Shown: positions 55,518 to 64,000, counted from the stretch's first letter. The stretch: DNA of 64,000 bases from Aquitalea magnusonii (GCF_002217795.2 NZ_AP018823.1:3968001-4032000), one strand, 5' to 3'. Made by a program: numbers and translations. The notes: generated from the letters alone by a model not told the origin.

Positions 55518-56528
55518 TCAATGCGTGCGGGTAACCTTGGACAAATGACGCGGGGTATCCGGATTGAGGCCACGTGCTTCGGATAGCTGCGCCGCCATCA
55601 GGTAGAAGCTCTGGATGGCCAGCAAGGGGTCTAGCGCTGCATCGTCGGCCACGCTCAGCGTCAGGTCGCGGCTGGGCACCGTATCCGGAGCCGCCAGCAA
55701 TACCCGTGCGCCACGGCCGCGCATTTCCGCAGCCAGATCAATCAGGCCTTGTTGTTCCGGGCCACGCGGCGCAAACACCAGCAGCGGATAGCCTTCGTCG
55801 ATCAGAGCCATCGGGCCATGCTTGATTTCTGCACCGGAGAACGCCTCGGCCTGGATGGCACAGGTTTCCTTGAACTTGAGCGCCGCTTCCAGCGCCACGG
55901 CAAAACCCAGCCCGCGCCCCACCACCATGATGCGTTCGGCCTGGCTTAGCACCGGAATGGCTGCGCTCCAGTCCTGGCGGCAGGCTTGTTGCAACTGGGC
56001 GGGCAACTGGTCCAGCGCCTGCAGCAGCGCGGCATCGCCCTGCCAGTGCGCCACCAGCCGGGCCACGGCGGAGAGCGAGGCGATATAGCTCTTGGTGGCC
56101 GCCACGCTTTTTTCTTCACCGGCGCACAGCGGCAACGACCATTCACACGCTGCCGCCAGCGGCGATTCATGCTTGTTGACCAGGGCCACCGTGCGCGCAC
56201 CGGCAGCAGCCAGGCGGCTCATGGTGTCGATCAGGTCCGGGCTTTGGCCGGATTGGGACAGGGCAACCGCCAGTTGTCCCTTTACCACCAGCGGGGCGTG
56301 GTGCAGGGTGACCAGCGACATGGGCAGGGACACCACCGGCACGCCCAGGCGCTGCATGGCCAGATAGGCAAAATAGCTGGCGGCGTGGTCCGAACTGCCA
56401 CGCGCCACCGTCAGCGCCAGTGTGGGCGGCGCACCGGCCAGTTCGCGGCCCAGCACCGCCAGGCCTTCGTCCGCATACATGTGTTGGGCGGCCACGGCAT
56501 CTGCGGCGGACAGGGCTTCTTCATACAT
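55518..56528 (-). CDS. SIS-domain glucosamine-6-phosphate deaminase (NagB-II/GlmS-like)
   Basis: A 336-residue protein made of two SIS sugar-phosphate isomerase domains, like the second half of GlmS without its glutaminase. Motifs are LTVARGSSDHAASYFAYL, ALSQSGQSPDLIDT, GEEKSVAATKSYIASL and EAFSGAEIKHGPMALID. In nag operons such proteins convert GlcN-6-P to Fru-6-P plus ammonia. The ATG at 56528 overlaps the nagA stop by 8 bases; an in-frame ATG at 56564 is an alternative. Confidence 0.9.
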   Translation of the reverse strand: MYEEALSAADAVAAQHMYADEGLAVLGRELAGAPPTLALTVARGSSDHAASYFAYLAMQRLGVPVVSLPMSLVTLHHAPLVVKGQLAVALSQSGQSPDLIDTMSRLAAAGARTVALVNKHESPLAAACEWSLPLCAGEEKSVAATKSYIASLSAVARLVAHWQGDAALLQALDQLPAQLQQACRQDWSAAIPVLSQAERIMVVGRGLGFAVALEAALKFKETCAIQAEAFSGAEIKHGPMALIDEGYPLLVFAPRGPEQQGLIDLAAEMRGRGARVLLAAPDTVPSRDLTLSVADDAALDPLLAIQSFYLMAAQLSEARGLNPDTPRHLSKVTRTH

Positions 56529-57642
56529 CAGAGACGACAAGGTGTTCCCCTTCCAGATAGACATCCAGCAAATTCAAGGCTTCATCCAGCACCAGCACAT
56601 CGGCCCAGGCTCCCGGCTGCAGCCGGCCACGATCGGCATGGCCCAGATAATCGGCCGGGTACAGCGACAGCCGGTGCGAGGCTTCGGCCAGCGGCAGGCC
56701 GATGGACACCAGATTGCGCAAGGCCTGATCCATGGTCAGTGTGCTGCCGGCCAGCGTGCCGTCGGCCAGCCGCACCCCGCCCAGACATTTGTGTACGGTA
56801 TGCGAGCCCAATTTGTATTCACCATCCGGCATGCCCGCCGCGGCGGTGGAGTCGGTCACGCAGTACAGGCGCGGGATGGCGCGCAAGGCGGTGCGGATGG
56901 CACCGGGATGCACATGCAGCAAATCGGGAATCAGCTCGGCGTATTCCGCATGGGCCAGTGCCGCGCCCACCATGCCCGGCTCGCGGTGATGCAGGCCGGT
57001 CATGGCATTGAATAAATGGGTAAAGCCGGCAGCACCTTGCTGCAAGGCCTGCACGCCATCCTCATAACTGCCCAGGGTGTGGCCGATTTGCACCCGGATG
57101 CCGGCATCGCTCAAGGCGCGGATGATGTCCATGTGGCCGGGAATTTCCGGGGCCAGTGTCAACAGCGCAATCGGGGCCAATTGAGCCAGTCTTTCGATTT
57201 GCGACAGCACGGCCTGGCAGGCATCGTCCGGCTGCGCGCCCAGCTTGCCGGGGTTGATATACGGGCCTTCCAGGTGCACACCCAGCAGGCGGGCACTGCC
57301 ACTGGCGCGCTGGCGGCAAGACGGCCCCAGCGCGGCCAGCACGCTTTCTATCTCGGCCATGGGGGCGGTCATGGTGGTGGCCAGCATGGCGGTGGTGCCG
57401 TGGCGGGCATGCAGCCGCGCCACCGACTCGGCCGCCTGGCCGCCCTCCATGATGTCCACCCCGCCACCGCCATGTACGTGCAGGTCGATAAAGCCGGGCA
57501 GGATGTAGCGTGTCGCCGGGGCGCTGCCCGGCAGTTTGCCGTCAAGGGCGGCAATACGGCCATCCGGCCCGGTTTCCAGCCTGCCATCCCGCCAGCCATC
57601 GGCAGTCAGGATGCGGCCCTGCAGTACATGTTGTGTCGTCAT
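56521..57642 (-). CDS. nagA: N-acetylglucosamine-6-phosphate deacetylase
   Basis: A 373-residue amidohydrolase that deacetylates GlcNAc-6-P. The metal motif is in LPGFIDLHVHGGGGVD, GVHLEGPYINPGKLGAQ carries the metal Glu, and IGHTLG, THLFNAM and VTDSTAAAGMPDG complete the active site. It overlaps nagR (ATGA) and the SIS gene. Confidence 0.97.
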   Translation of the reverse strand: MTTQHVLQGRILTADGWRDGRLETGPDGRIAALDGKLPGSAPATRYILPGFIDLHVHGGGGVDIMEGGQAAESVARLHARHGTTAMLATTMTAPMAEIESVLAALGPSCRQRASGSARLLGVHLEGPYINPGKLGAQPDDACQAVLSQIERLAQLAPIALLTLAPEIPGHMDIIRALSDAGIRVQIGHTLGSYEDGVQALQQGAAGFTHLFNAMTGLHHREPGMVGAALAHAEYAELIPDLLHVHPGAIRTALRAIPRLYCVTDSTAAAGMPDGEYKLGSHTVHKCLGGVRLADGTLAGSTLTMDQALRNLVSIGLPLAEASHRLSLYPADYLGHADRGRLQPGAWADVLVLDEALNLLDVYLEGEHLVVSDV

Positions 57643-58373
57643 CGTCTCAGTTCAGCTACAAAGTCGTAATAGTCATTACGGCAATAGGTATCGGTCAGCT
57701 CTATCGCCTGGTTATCGGCATTGAAGCCGATACGGGTGATCAGCAACATCGCCTCGCCCTGCCGGATGCCGGCCAGCGCCGCAATCTCTGCCGAGGCATT
57801 CACCGCGCGGATATGCTGCAAGGCGCGCACCACAGCATGACCGGCACCGTCCAGGTAGGCATACAGCGAGTTGCCCACTTTATGTGGCTCTGGCAAAACG
57901 GCTACTGGCATTGTGGTCATCTCAATCGCCATCACTACACCATCCGCCAGGCGCTGGCGCTTGAGCCGCGCCACCTGCGAGGTGGGAGACAAGCCCAATT
58001 TGATCACCTCCTCATTGCTGGGCGGATGAATGCCACGCTCCAGCCATACCGAGGAAGGTTCAAAGCCACGCTGGCGCAATTGCTCGGTAAAACCCACCAG
58101 CCGTGACAAGGGCTGTTCCAGCCTTGGCGTGATGAAGGTGCCGGAACCATGCCGGCGCCGGATCAAGCCCTGCTCCAGCAACACGTCCATCGCCTTGCGC
58201 GCCGTCACCCGCGAGATACCCAGCTCTTCGGAGAAGGTGCGTTCCGAAGGCAGGGCTTCATCTGCCTGCCACCAGCCGGCATTGATGGCTTCGGCCAGTT
58301 TGCGGGCAAGCTGCAAATACAGCGGTGTGGTGGACTCCCCTTCCGGCTTGAGTGCGCTCCAGCGGTTTTCCAT
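57639..58373 (-). CDS. nagR: GntR/HutC-family regulator of the nag operon
   Basis: A 244-residue repressor. The winged HTH spans about 15-80 (PLYLQLARKLAEAINAG, LPSERTFSEELGISRVTARKAMDVL). A C-terminal UTRA effector domain follows, which in NagR/DasR relatives binds GlcN-6-P or GlcNAc-6-P. The start at 58373 (MENRWSAL) is chosen by homology. First gene of the nagR-nagA-SIS operon; three phased repeats lie upstream. Confidence 0.92.
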   Translation of the reverse strand: MENRWSALKPEGESTTPLYLQLARKLAEAINAGWWQADEALPSERTFSEELGISRVTARKAMDVLLEQGLIRRRHGSGTFITPRLEQPLSRLVGFTEQLRQRGFEPSSVWLERGIHPPSNEEVIKLGLSPTSQVARLKRQRLADGVVMAIEMTTMPVAVLPEPHKVGNSLYAYLDGAGHAVVRALQHIRAVNASAEIAALAGIRQGEAMLLITRIGFNADNQAIELTDTYCRNDYYDFVAELRR

Positions 58374-58459
58374 AAGCGGTCTGCAATTGGTCTGGTTGAT
58401 AACAGGGCAAATATCGCACCGCCTACCCGGACAAGCCAGTGATTCACCTGCAAAAATTA

Positions 58460-58488
58460 ATACCACTTAGATACCACGTCAATACCAA
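58460..58488. promoter_or_regulatory. Three 11-bp-phased operator repeats upstream of nagR
   Basis: ATACCAC (58460), ATACCAC (58471) and ATACCAA (58482) start exactly 11 bp apart, one helical turn each, about 90 bases before the nagR start. Read on the minus strand they are TGGTAT half-sites like those of HutC-type GntR regulators, but arranged as direct repeats. Confidence 0.55.
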
Positions 58489-58769
58489 TTGCACGATATA
58501 CCTGCCTAATGACAGGAAGTGACGCGACTGGAATACAGGAAATACAGAGAGCCAGACAGCACAGAGGGCCAGGACAAGGCTGCTGAGGAAATGAAAAGAC
58601 GCACAAAGTGGTATTGAAGTGGGCGTTTCTCGTGACTAAAACGTATGCAGCCTTGTAAATATGTCATGAGCGACCACACAGGCAGCGAGCAGCAGACAGT
58701 CATACCGCCGACTGCAGGCCAATTACAACAACGTCGCCAGAAAACCACAGTGCTGCCAACACAATGCAA

Positions 58770-58791
58770 CAGGGGCCGCTGGCGGCCCCTG
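58770..58791 (-). terminator. GC-rich hairpin after the EamA gene
   Basis: CAGGGGCCGC (58770-58779) and GCGGCCCCTG (58782-58791) form a strong stem 30 bases after the stop, but the following T-run is weak (TTGCATT), so termination strength is uncertain. Confidence 0.5.
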
Positions 58792-58821
58792 TGGTGATGC
58801 AGGAATACGATGGTTGGCGGC

Positions 58822-59694
58822 TTATTTGCGCCAGCTGATCAGGACCACGCCGGAGAGGATGATCACCATGGCCAGCACTTCCTGCTGACCGACATGCTCA
58901 CCCAGCAACAACATGCCCAGCAGGACGGCGATGATGGGATTGACATAGGCATAGCTGGTGGCGGCGGCCGGCGACACGGTTTTCAGCAGGTGTAGATAAG
59001 CACTGTAGGCCACCATGGAACCGAACACCGACAGGTAGGCAATAGCAGCCCAGCCTTGCCATGACGGTGTTGCCGTCAATTGCTCTCCAGTGGCGGCACT
59101 GCCCAGCAACAAGGCAAGACCGCCAAAAATCATCATCCAGGCACTGCCCATCGGCCCCTTGGGCTGAACAATCACCCGGCTCCAGGCCGAGCCCAGCGCC
59201 CAACCGGCCGAGGCGAACAGCAACCAGAACGCCCCCATCGGGCTGGCACGCAAATTGGAACCCAGGTTCAACACCAGCATGCCCAACATGCCCAGCGCGA
59301 TGCCCGCCCATTCACGGCCACGCGCACGCAGGCCAAAACAGAAGCGGCCAAACAGCACGGTGAACAAGGGCACGGTGGCCACCACCAGCGCCGCCACTCC
59401 GGAGGACACCTGTTTTTCCGCCAGGGTGACAAAGCCATTGCCGATGGCCGGCATCAGCACACCCAAAATGGCTGCACCACGCAATTCCTGCCGGCTGGGC
59501 AGGCGATGGCCGCGCAGCAGCAGGAAAGCCAGCATCACGCTGCCGGCAAACAGAAAGCGCAAACCGGCCATCATGAAAGGCGGCCAGGATTCAATACCGA
59601 TGCGTATGAAGAAATAGGTTGAGCCCCAGATCACATACAGGGCAAAGAAGGCTGACAGGGTCAGCAAGGACAGCGAGGCGGGACGGGCGGACAT
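58822..59694 (-). CDS. EamA/DMT family exporter (YedA-like)
   Basis: A 290-residue inner-membrane transporter with ten hydrophobic segments in two EamA repeats. IWGSTYFFIRIGIESWPPFMMAGLR at the start and AAATSYAYVNPIIAVLLGMLLLGE near the end are typical of the YedA/RhtA-like branch, which exports metabolites or amino acids. Substrate unknown. It lies 115 bases downstream of tolQ on the same strand, where tolR would be expected. Confidence 0.9.
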   Translation of the reverse strand: MSARPASLSLLTLSAFFALYVIWGSTYFFIRIGIESWPPFMMAGLRFLFAGSVMLAFLLLRGHRLPSRQELRGAAILGVLMPAIGNGFVTLAEKQVSSGVAALVVATVPLFTVLFGRFCFGLRARGREWAGIALGMLGMLVLNLGSNLRASPMGAFWLLFASAGWALGSAWSRVIVQPKGPMGSAWMMIFGGLALLLGSAATGEQLTATPSWQGWAAIAYLSVFGSMVAYSAYLHLLKTVSPAAATSYAYVNPIIAVLLGMLLLGEHVGQQEVLAMVIILSGVVLISWRK

Positions 59695-59809
59695 GGCGGA
59701 CTCGGAGAGGCTGGCCGGATACCTTGCCTTCGGTCCACAAAAAACTCAAGCGAGTACCAGGAAAGCTCTGTTCTGTCAGCAGAACAATCCCGGCACTCAC
59801 CACGCTGCA

Positions 59810-60478
59810 CTAGCGGGTGGCCAGCCGTTGCAGGATGTTGGAAAACTCTTCCATATAGGTATCGAAGCGGGTGGCCAGACGGTCCACATCGGTGGCAAAG
59901 CGGTTGTATGCCACCACCGCCGGAATGGCGGCAAACAGGCCGATGGCGGTGGCCACCAGCGCTTCGGCAATGCCGGGTGCCACGGTGGACAAGGTAGCCT
60001 GCCCCACATTTCCCAGCCCGATAAAGGCATGCATGATGCCCCACACCGTGCCGAACAGGCCGATATAGGGGCTGACCGAACCGACCGTGGCCAGGAAAGA
60101 GGTATGGCTGTCCAGCGCATCCAGCTCGCGCTGGGCGGCCGCGCGCATGGCGCGGCGCGAACCATCCATGATGTCGGACAGCTCGGCACCGCTGCGGCCA
60201 CGCAGCTTGAGGAATTCGGCAAAGCCGGACTGGAAAATGCGTTCCATGCCCACGCTGTCGTTGCGGCGGTTGGCGTCTTCATACAGCCGGTTCAGGTCGG
60301 CCCCGCTCCAGAAATTGCGCTCGAACTCGTCGCTGTGGCGACGAGCGGCACGCAATACCGCAATCTTGTTGAAAATCAGCGCCCATGACAGCACCGATAC
60401 CAGGGCCAGACCAGCCATAACCAGTTGGACCACCAGACTGGCATTCATCACCAGGCTGAAAATGGAAATCTGCTGCAC
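59810..60478 (-). CDS. tolQ: TolQ/ExbB family proton channel protein
   Basis: A 222-residue, three-helix inner-membrane protein of the Tol-Pal energising complex. Family motifs are LSWALIFNK, FLATVGSVSPYIGLFGTVWGIMHAF and GIAEALVATAIGLFAAIPAVVAYN. It resembles TolQ more than ExbB in length and sequence. No tolR, tolA, tolB or pal gene follows, which is unusual. It starts 28 bases after the tsaC stop. Confidence 0.9.
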   Translation of the reverse strand: MQQISIFSLVMNASLVVQLVMAGLALVSVLSWALIFNKIAVLRAARRHSDEFERNFWSGADLNRLYEDANRRNDSVGMERIFQSGFAEFLKLRGRSGAELSDIMDGSRRAMRAAAQRELDALDSHTSFLATVGSVSPYIGLFGTVWGIMHAFIGLGNVGQATLSTVAPGIAEALVATAIGLFAAIPAVVAYNRFATDVDRLATRFDTYMEEFSNILQRLATR

Positions 60479-60506
60479 GATGTTTCCTTGTCTGAATTAA
60501 AGCGGC

Positions 60507-61091
60507 CTAGCGCAACACGCGGCCGCTGGTGAAATCAATGATGGTGGAAGGTTTCCTGCGTTTGCCTATCCGCCCCGGCAGGGTCAGTACCGCGCTGCCA
60601 AACGCCATTCGGCAGGCCCGTGCTGTCTTTAACGCACGCTGGCCCGCCCGGTTGGCAGAGGTTGACACCAAGGCACTGCCCACAGCCCGGCACAGGGCGG
60701 CGGCTTCGCCATGGGCGGTAATGCGCACGGCGATCTTGTCATGCCTGCCACGCAGGGCAGGTGCCACCTTGCGCGAGGCCGGCAGCAAAAAGGTATAGGG
60801 ACCGGGCCAGTAAGTGGCAAGTTCCGCCCATTGTGCGGCGGAAAGCGGCTGTACCAGATGACGGATCTGGGCAACGTCGGCGGCTATCACGATCAAGCCC
60901 TTGTGATTCGGCCTTGCCTTGATGGCCAGCACCCGCCGGATGGCCCGCACATCAGTCGGCAGGCACCCCAGCCCGAAGCAGGATTCGGTGGAATAGGCAA
61001 TCACCCCGCCCGCGTGCAAACGCGCGCGCGCCTGCGTCAGCAGGCCTGCCTTGGGCAGACGGTATGGCGAGGACAAGCAGGAAGACGGCAT
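60507..61091 (-). CDS. tsaC: Threonylcarbamoyl-AMP synthase (TsaC/YrdC)
   Basis: A 194-residue enzyme for the t6A37 tRNA modification. AYSTESCFGLGCLP, the KxR motif in IKARPNHKGLIVIA and the SALVSTSANRAGQ region fit the short TsaC form. The start at 61091 (MPSSCLSSPYRLPK) is chosen by homology; the frame upstream overlaps the binding-protein gene. Confidence 0.94.
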   Translation of the reverse strand: MPSSCLSSPYRLPKAGLLTQARARLHAGGVIAYSTESCFGLGCLPTDVRAIRRVLAIKARPNHKGLIVIAADVAQIRHLVQPLSAAQWAELATYWPGPYTFLLPASRKVAPALRGRHDKIAVRITAHGEAAALCRAVGSALVSTSANRAGQRALKTARACRMAFGSAVLTLPGRIGKRRKPSTIIDFTSGRVLR

Positions 61092-61171
61092 GCAGATTGG
61101 CAAGGAGTTGAAGCGAAGCTGCCATTGTAGCGGCAGCGCAGCACCGGATGAAACCGCGATCTGCAGTCGGT

Positions 61172-61900
61172 TCACTCTTTCTGGTTAAGATATTTGGCAT
61201 TGATGCGCGCCAGCGTGCCATCACGCTGCATGCCACGCAGCAATTCATTCAACTGCAACACCTGGCTGTCAGGGATGGCCGGGTTGCAGGCGAGGTATAG
61301 CAAGGTGGTGTTGAACGTCAACACCGGTCGTAACTGGCTGACTTTCTCCCGAGCCAGCAAGGATGCCCCCAGATACTTGCCGGTGGCCCAGTAATCAATG
61401 CGCCCGGCCAGCAGCTTTTTCACGTTAAGCTGATCGGTACTGGCCAGATCCACCTCAAAACCCCGGTCGATCAGGTATTGCGAGACAGCATCACCGCTGT
61501 AGCCGCCTATCTTGAAACGCCGGATTTCCTCCAGCGACAGCACGGCATTGCGATTATCGGTGCGGGCATAGAGTACCCAAGGATTCTCCACCAGCGGGCC
61601 TATCCACTTGAACTGATGCTCACGGGCATCGGTGCGGGTGGTGGAGTACAGACAGGTATTGGCTTCCAGCACGGTAAGGTTGAAGGCACGAATCCACGGC
61701 AGCAGCTCGATGGTGTAATTGCTGCCAGCGCGCTTGAACAGCTCCTGCACAATCTCGGTGGACAAGCCACTGATACGGCCACCGCTGCCCAGCATATTGA
61801 AGGGCGGGTAGTCCTCGGTCAGCACCCTGAGTGGCGGAGCGGCCTGGGCGGCAAGACTGGCAGTCAATAGTGCGCTGGCAAGGAGTTGACGAATCAACAT
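61172..61900 (-). CDS. Periplasmic solute-binding protein (family 3)
   Basis: A 242-residue secreted protein with a signal peptide (LIRQLLASALLTASLAAQA) and a bacterial extracellular solute-binding fold (LRVLTEDYPPFNMLG, ISGLSTEIVQELFKRAG, RIDYWATGKY). This is the polar amino acid-type binding family. AAGGAG before the ATG at 61900 supports this start. No ABC permease or ATPase is adjacent, so it may work with a distant transporter or as a sensor. Ligand unknown. Confidence 0.9.
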   Translation of the reverse strand: MLIRQLLASALLTASLAAQAAPPLRVLTEDYPPFNMLGSGGRISGLSTEIVQELFKRAGSNYTIELLPWIRAFNLTVLEANTCLYSTTRTDAREHQFKWIGPLVENPWVLYARTDNRNAVLSLEEIRRFKIGGYSGDAVSQYLIDRGFEVDLASTDQLNVKKLLAGRIDYWATGKYLGASLLAREKVSQLRPVLTFNTTLLYLACNPAIPDSQVLQLNELLRGMQRDGTLARINAKYLNQKE

Positions 61901-61939
61901 GGTGGCCACTCCTTGCAGACATCGACATGTGCAGTCTAG

Positions 61940-62152
61940 TCAAGCCAGCGGCGGCCTGCCATGTAGCTCAGGACTTTGCGGCGCAGCCGATGTCGGCGGC
62001 AAGGGTCGCCAGGCACAACAACGCGATACCTGAACCGGGCTGCGAAACTGGCGCAGCCAGTAGCTCACCCGGCAGCAGCAACGGCGGGCATGGCGCAACA
62101 GGGACTGCACCCTGCGTGGCAGAGGCGAGGGTTTGGGGGCCGATGCAAACAT
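61940..62152 (-). CDS. Possible small basic protein
   Basis: A 70-residue open frame, rich in Arg, Pro, Cys and Ser, preceded by AGGAG six bases before its ATG. No family is recognised and no membrane segment is clear. It lies between purD and the binding-protein gene on the same strand. It may be non-coding; the ribosome site is the main support. Confidence 0.3.
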   Translation of the reverse strand: MFASAPKPSPLPRRVQSLLRHARRCCCRVSYWLRQFRSPVQVSRCCAWRPLPPTSAAPQSPELHGRPPLA

Positions 62153-62252
62153 GGCGGACTCCTGCTGATCAATGCCTGATAAGCAGAATGTAGTGCTCTG
62201 TCAGTCAAAATCGCATAGAAATGGCCGGGCAAAACATCAAAAACAGATAAAG

Positions 62253-62278
62253 AAAAACGGCACCACCAGGGTGCCGTT
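62253..62278 (-). terminator. Intrinsic terminator after purD
   Basis: Stem AACGGCACC (62256-62264) and GGTGCCGTT (62270-62278) followed by TTTTTCTTT on the minus strand. Confidence 0.85.
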
Positions 62279-62301
62279 GCATGCTGTTGCGCCGCCACCG
62301 C

Positions 62302-63579
62302 TTATTTGGCGCGGTTGATCGCCTTGCTGCCGATATCGCGGCGCAGTTGGCTGCCAGCAAAATGGATGGCATCCGCCACCGCATAAGCTTTTTGCTGCGC
62401 CATCTTCACGCTGTCGCCCAGGCCTACCGCGCACAGCACGCGGCCGCCATTGCTGACTACCTGCTTGCTGTCGTTGAACGCCGTGCCGGCATGGAACACC
62501 ATGCTGTCCTCGGTTTCCGCCGGCAGGCCGGTAATGACGTCGCCCTTGCGCGGGGCATCCGGGTAGCCGGCGGCAGCCAGCACCACGCCCAGCGCCACGC
62601 GGCGGTCCCATTCGGCTTCCACCTGATCCAGCTTGCCGTTGACACCGGCTTCCAGCAGTACGGTGAAGTCCGACTTCAGACGCGCCATGATGGGCTGGGT
62701 TTCCGGGTCGCCAAAGCGGCAGTTGAATTCGATGGTAAACGGGTTGCCGTCATGGTCGATCATCAAACCGGCATACAGGAAGCCGGTGTAGCTGTGGCCG
62801 TCCTTTTTCATGCCTTGCACGGTGGGCAGGATGATTTCGCGCATCACGCGGTTATGCACCTGCGGGGTGACCACCGGTGCCGGGCTGTACGCGCCCATGC
62901 CGCCGGTATTGGGGCCCAGGTCGTTGTCCAGCAGGCGTTTGTGGTCCTGGCTGGTGGCCATCGGCAATACGTGGTCGCCATCCACCATCACGATGAAGCT
63001 GGCCTCTTCGCCTTGCAGGAAGTCTTCGATCACCACGCGCGCACCGGCGCTGCCCATCTTGTTGCCCACCAGCATGTCGTCGATGGCGGCATGGGCTTCG
63101 TCCAGCGTCAGTGCCACCACCACGCCCTTGCCCGCAGCCAGGCCATCGGCCTTGATCACGATGGGCGCGCCCTTGCCAGCCACATAGGCATGGGCTTCAG
63201 CCGCATCGGTAAAGGTCTGGTAGCCCGCCGTCGGAATGCCATGGCGCTGCATGAAGGCCTTGGCGAAATCCTTGGAGCTTTCCAGCTGGGCACAGTACTG
63301 GGTGGGGCCGAAGATTTTCAGCCCGGCAGCACGGAAGGCATCTACCACACCGGCAGCCAGCGGGGCTTCCGGGCCGACCACGGTCAGCTGGATGTCTTCA
63401 CGACGGGCAAAGTCGACCAGCGCCTCGTTGCCGCTCAGCTCGACATTGGTGAGATTGGGGTCCAGCGCGGTACCGGCATTGCCCGGTGCCACAAATACCT
63501 TGGAGACGCGATTGGACTTGGCAATACGCCACGCCAGTGCGTGTTCGCGGCCACCGGAACCGATTACCAACACTTTCAT
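62302..63579 (-). CDS. purD: Phosphoribosylamine-glycine ligase
   Basis: A 425-residue ATP-grasp enzyme making GAR in purine synthesis. MKVLVIGSGGREHALAWRI is the conserved N-terminus, and PEAPLAAGVVDAFRAAG, DNDLGPNTGGMGAYSP and EFNCRFGDPETQ are further signatures. It is monocistronic, with a terminator 24 bases downstream. Confidence 0.98.
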   Translation of the reverse strand: MKVLVIGSGGREHALAWRIAKSNRVSKVFVAPGNAGTALDPNLTNVELSGNEALVDFARREDIQLTVVGPEAPLAAGVVDAFRAAGLKIFGPTQYCAQLESSKDFAKAFMQRHGIPTAGYQTFTDAAEAHAYVAGKGAPIVIKADGLAAGKGVVVALTLDEAHAAIDDMLVGNKMGSAGARVVIEDFLQGEEASFIVMVDGDHVLPMATSQDHKRLLDNDLGPNTGGMGAYSPAPVVTPQVHNRVMREIILPTVQGMKKDGHSYTGFLYAGLMIDHDGNPFTIEFNCRFGDPETQPIMARLKSDFTVLLEAGVNGKLDQVEAEWDRRVALGVVLAAAGYPDAPRKGDVITGLPAETEDSMVFHAGTAFNDSKQVVSNGGRVLCAVGLGDSVKMAQQKAYAVADAIHFAGSQLRRDIGSKAINRAK

Positions 63580-63652
63580 CTTGCGAGATCCTTCATCGTT
63601 AGCGGCAGCATGTGGCTGCCGTCATGGAGCGACAGACCCTGTCGGGCTGCGC

Positions 63653-64000
63653 TCAGAATTGTACATTCAGATTGGCAGGGAACGGATAAATCCCGCTGCC
63701 TGCATCGGGAAGCAACTGCGCGTGCTGGCTGATTTTCTTGCCGTCGATCAGCCCTTGCCATTGCACATCCAGCGGATAAAAGCGCGCATCAGGGCCTGCA
63801 ACTGGAAGCCACTGCCAGCGGGCTTGCACATCGGTCACCGCCGGGCAGCCATCACCGCCGGCATCACCGCACACGCCCTTGTTGTCAGCCTGCTCGGTCA
63901 GATGCCCCATGCTGCGGATATCGCTGCCGGTGGCATGGAAAAATTCCACCGTGCTGGCGGTATAGCCTTGCTGCACATAGCCGCTTTGCAACACCCAGCC
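63653..64000 (-). CDS. C-terminal part of an unrecognised protein (5' end off the right edge)
   Basis: The last ~115 codons of a minus-strand gene that continues past the window. The sequence includes TVEFFHATGSDIRSMGHL, a Cys pair (CGDAGGDGC) and YPFPANLNVQF. Beta-rich, soluble and probably exported, but no family could be named. It ends 73 bases upstream of purD. Confidence 0.7.
   Translation of the reverse strand, partial: GWVLQSGYVQQGYTASTVEFFHATGSDIRSMGHLTEQADNKGVCGDAGGDGCPAVTDVQARWQWLPVAGPDARFYPLDVQWQGLIDGKKISQHAQLLPDAGSGIYPFPANLNVQF

Larger units (their letters stand above)
58374..58821. other. Intergenic region between nagR and the EamA gene
   Basis: 448 bases with no convincing gene. 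The nagR side holds the phased repeats at 58460-58488. A further TGGTATT, in the opposite orientation, occurs at 58609-58615. The far end holds a GC-rich hairpin at 58770-58791. Confidence 0.5.

Noticed and set aside
55127..55534. A 135-codon plus-strand open frame upstream of nagE
   Set aside because: No ribosome site or family resemblance, and it overlaps the end of the SIS gene. Treated as non-coding.
59770..59785. A tolQ terminator (GTTCTG/CAGAAC hairpin)
   Set aside because: Short 6-bp stem without a T-run; insufficient evidence.

Overview
The window looks like a chromosomal segment of a high-GC betaproteobacterium of the order Neisseriales, probably Chromobacteriaceae. This is inferred from gene content and order (his-hinT-tatABC cluster, the caa3-type oxidase cluster with DUF2909 and DUF2970 proteins, and the ECF sigma-DUF3619-DUF3106-RDD operon). 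The genus cannot be fixed from sequence alone. No rRNA, tRNA, CRISPR array, insertion sequence or prophage was recognised. Most of the window is core metabolism.

Layout. 1-8970: a surface-adhesion locus, all on the minus strand. A LapB-type ABC exporter, an HlyD/LapC-type adaptor and a LuxR-type regulator form one overlapping operon that ends at a terminator. It is followed by the 5' part of a giant LapA-like adhesin with a dialanine retention-module site and 327-bp tandem repeats. 9050-18290: DUF2069-tatCBA, hinT and nine histidine genes (E, I, F, A, H, B, C, D, G) on the minus strand, split by at least two intrinsic terminators. 18327-19091: a YcgR-like PilZ protein. 19137-27525: assembly factors and subunits of a cytochrome c oxidase (sco1, ctaB, ctaA, SURF1, ctaE, ctaG, ctaD, ctaC). 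27707-29706: an HD-GYP protein and bioD.

30020-36560: branched-chain amino acid genes (leuA, ilvC, ilvH, ilvB) around pssA. Here leuA is fused in frame to an N-terminal helix-turn-helix domain. Its upstream region carries a promoter and two large dyads sharing the 8-mer ATTGGACA. 36677-39304: an ECF sigma operon and a MarR regulator. 39359-45230: mntH, a lytic transglycosylase, proS and kup. 45477-48875: a GNAT-AmpD fusion, a hemerythrin protein, transaldolase and a Dabb protein. 48961-53174: phoR-phoB, an Lrp-type regulator and gap, with a minus-strand terminator that has no gene to serve (small RNA candidate). 53348-58490: an N-acetylglucosamine module (nagE, SIS deaminase, nagA, GntR regulator with three 11-bp-phased operator-like repeats). 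58822-64000: an EamA exporter, a tolQ with no tolR beside it, tsaC, a periplasmic binding protein, a possible small protein, purD and a partial unknown gene.

The most unusual items are the HTH-LeuA fusion with matched upstream dyads, the GNAT-AmpD fusion, the adhesin locus with its recent 1308-bp internal duplication and pseudo-receiver regulator, and the orphan terminator at 51133-51165. Functional statements rest on motif and family recognition by eye; no database search was run.
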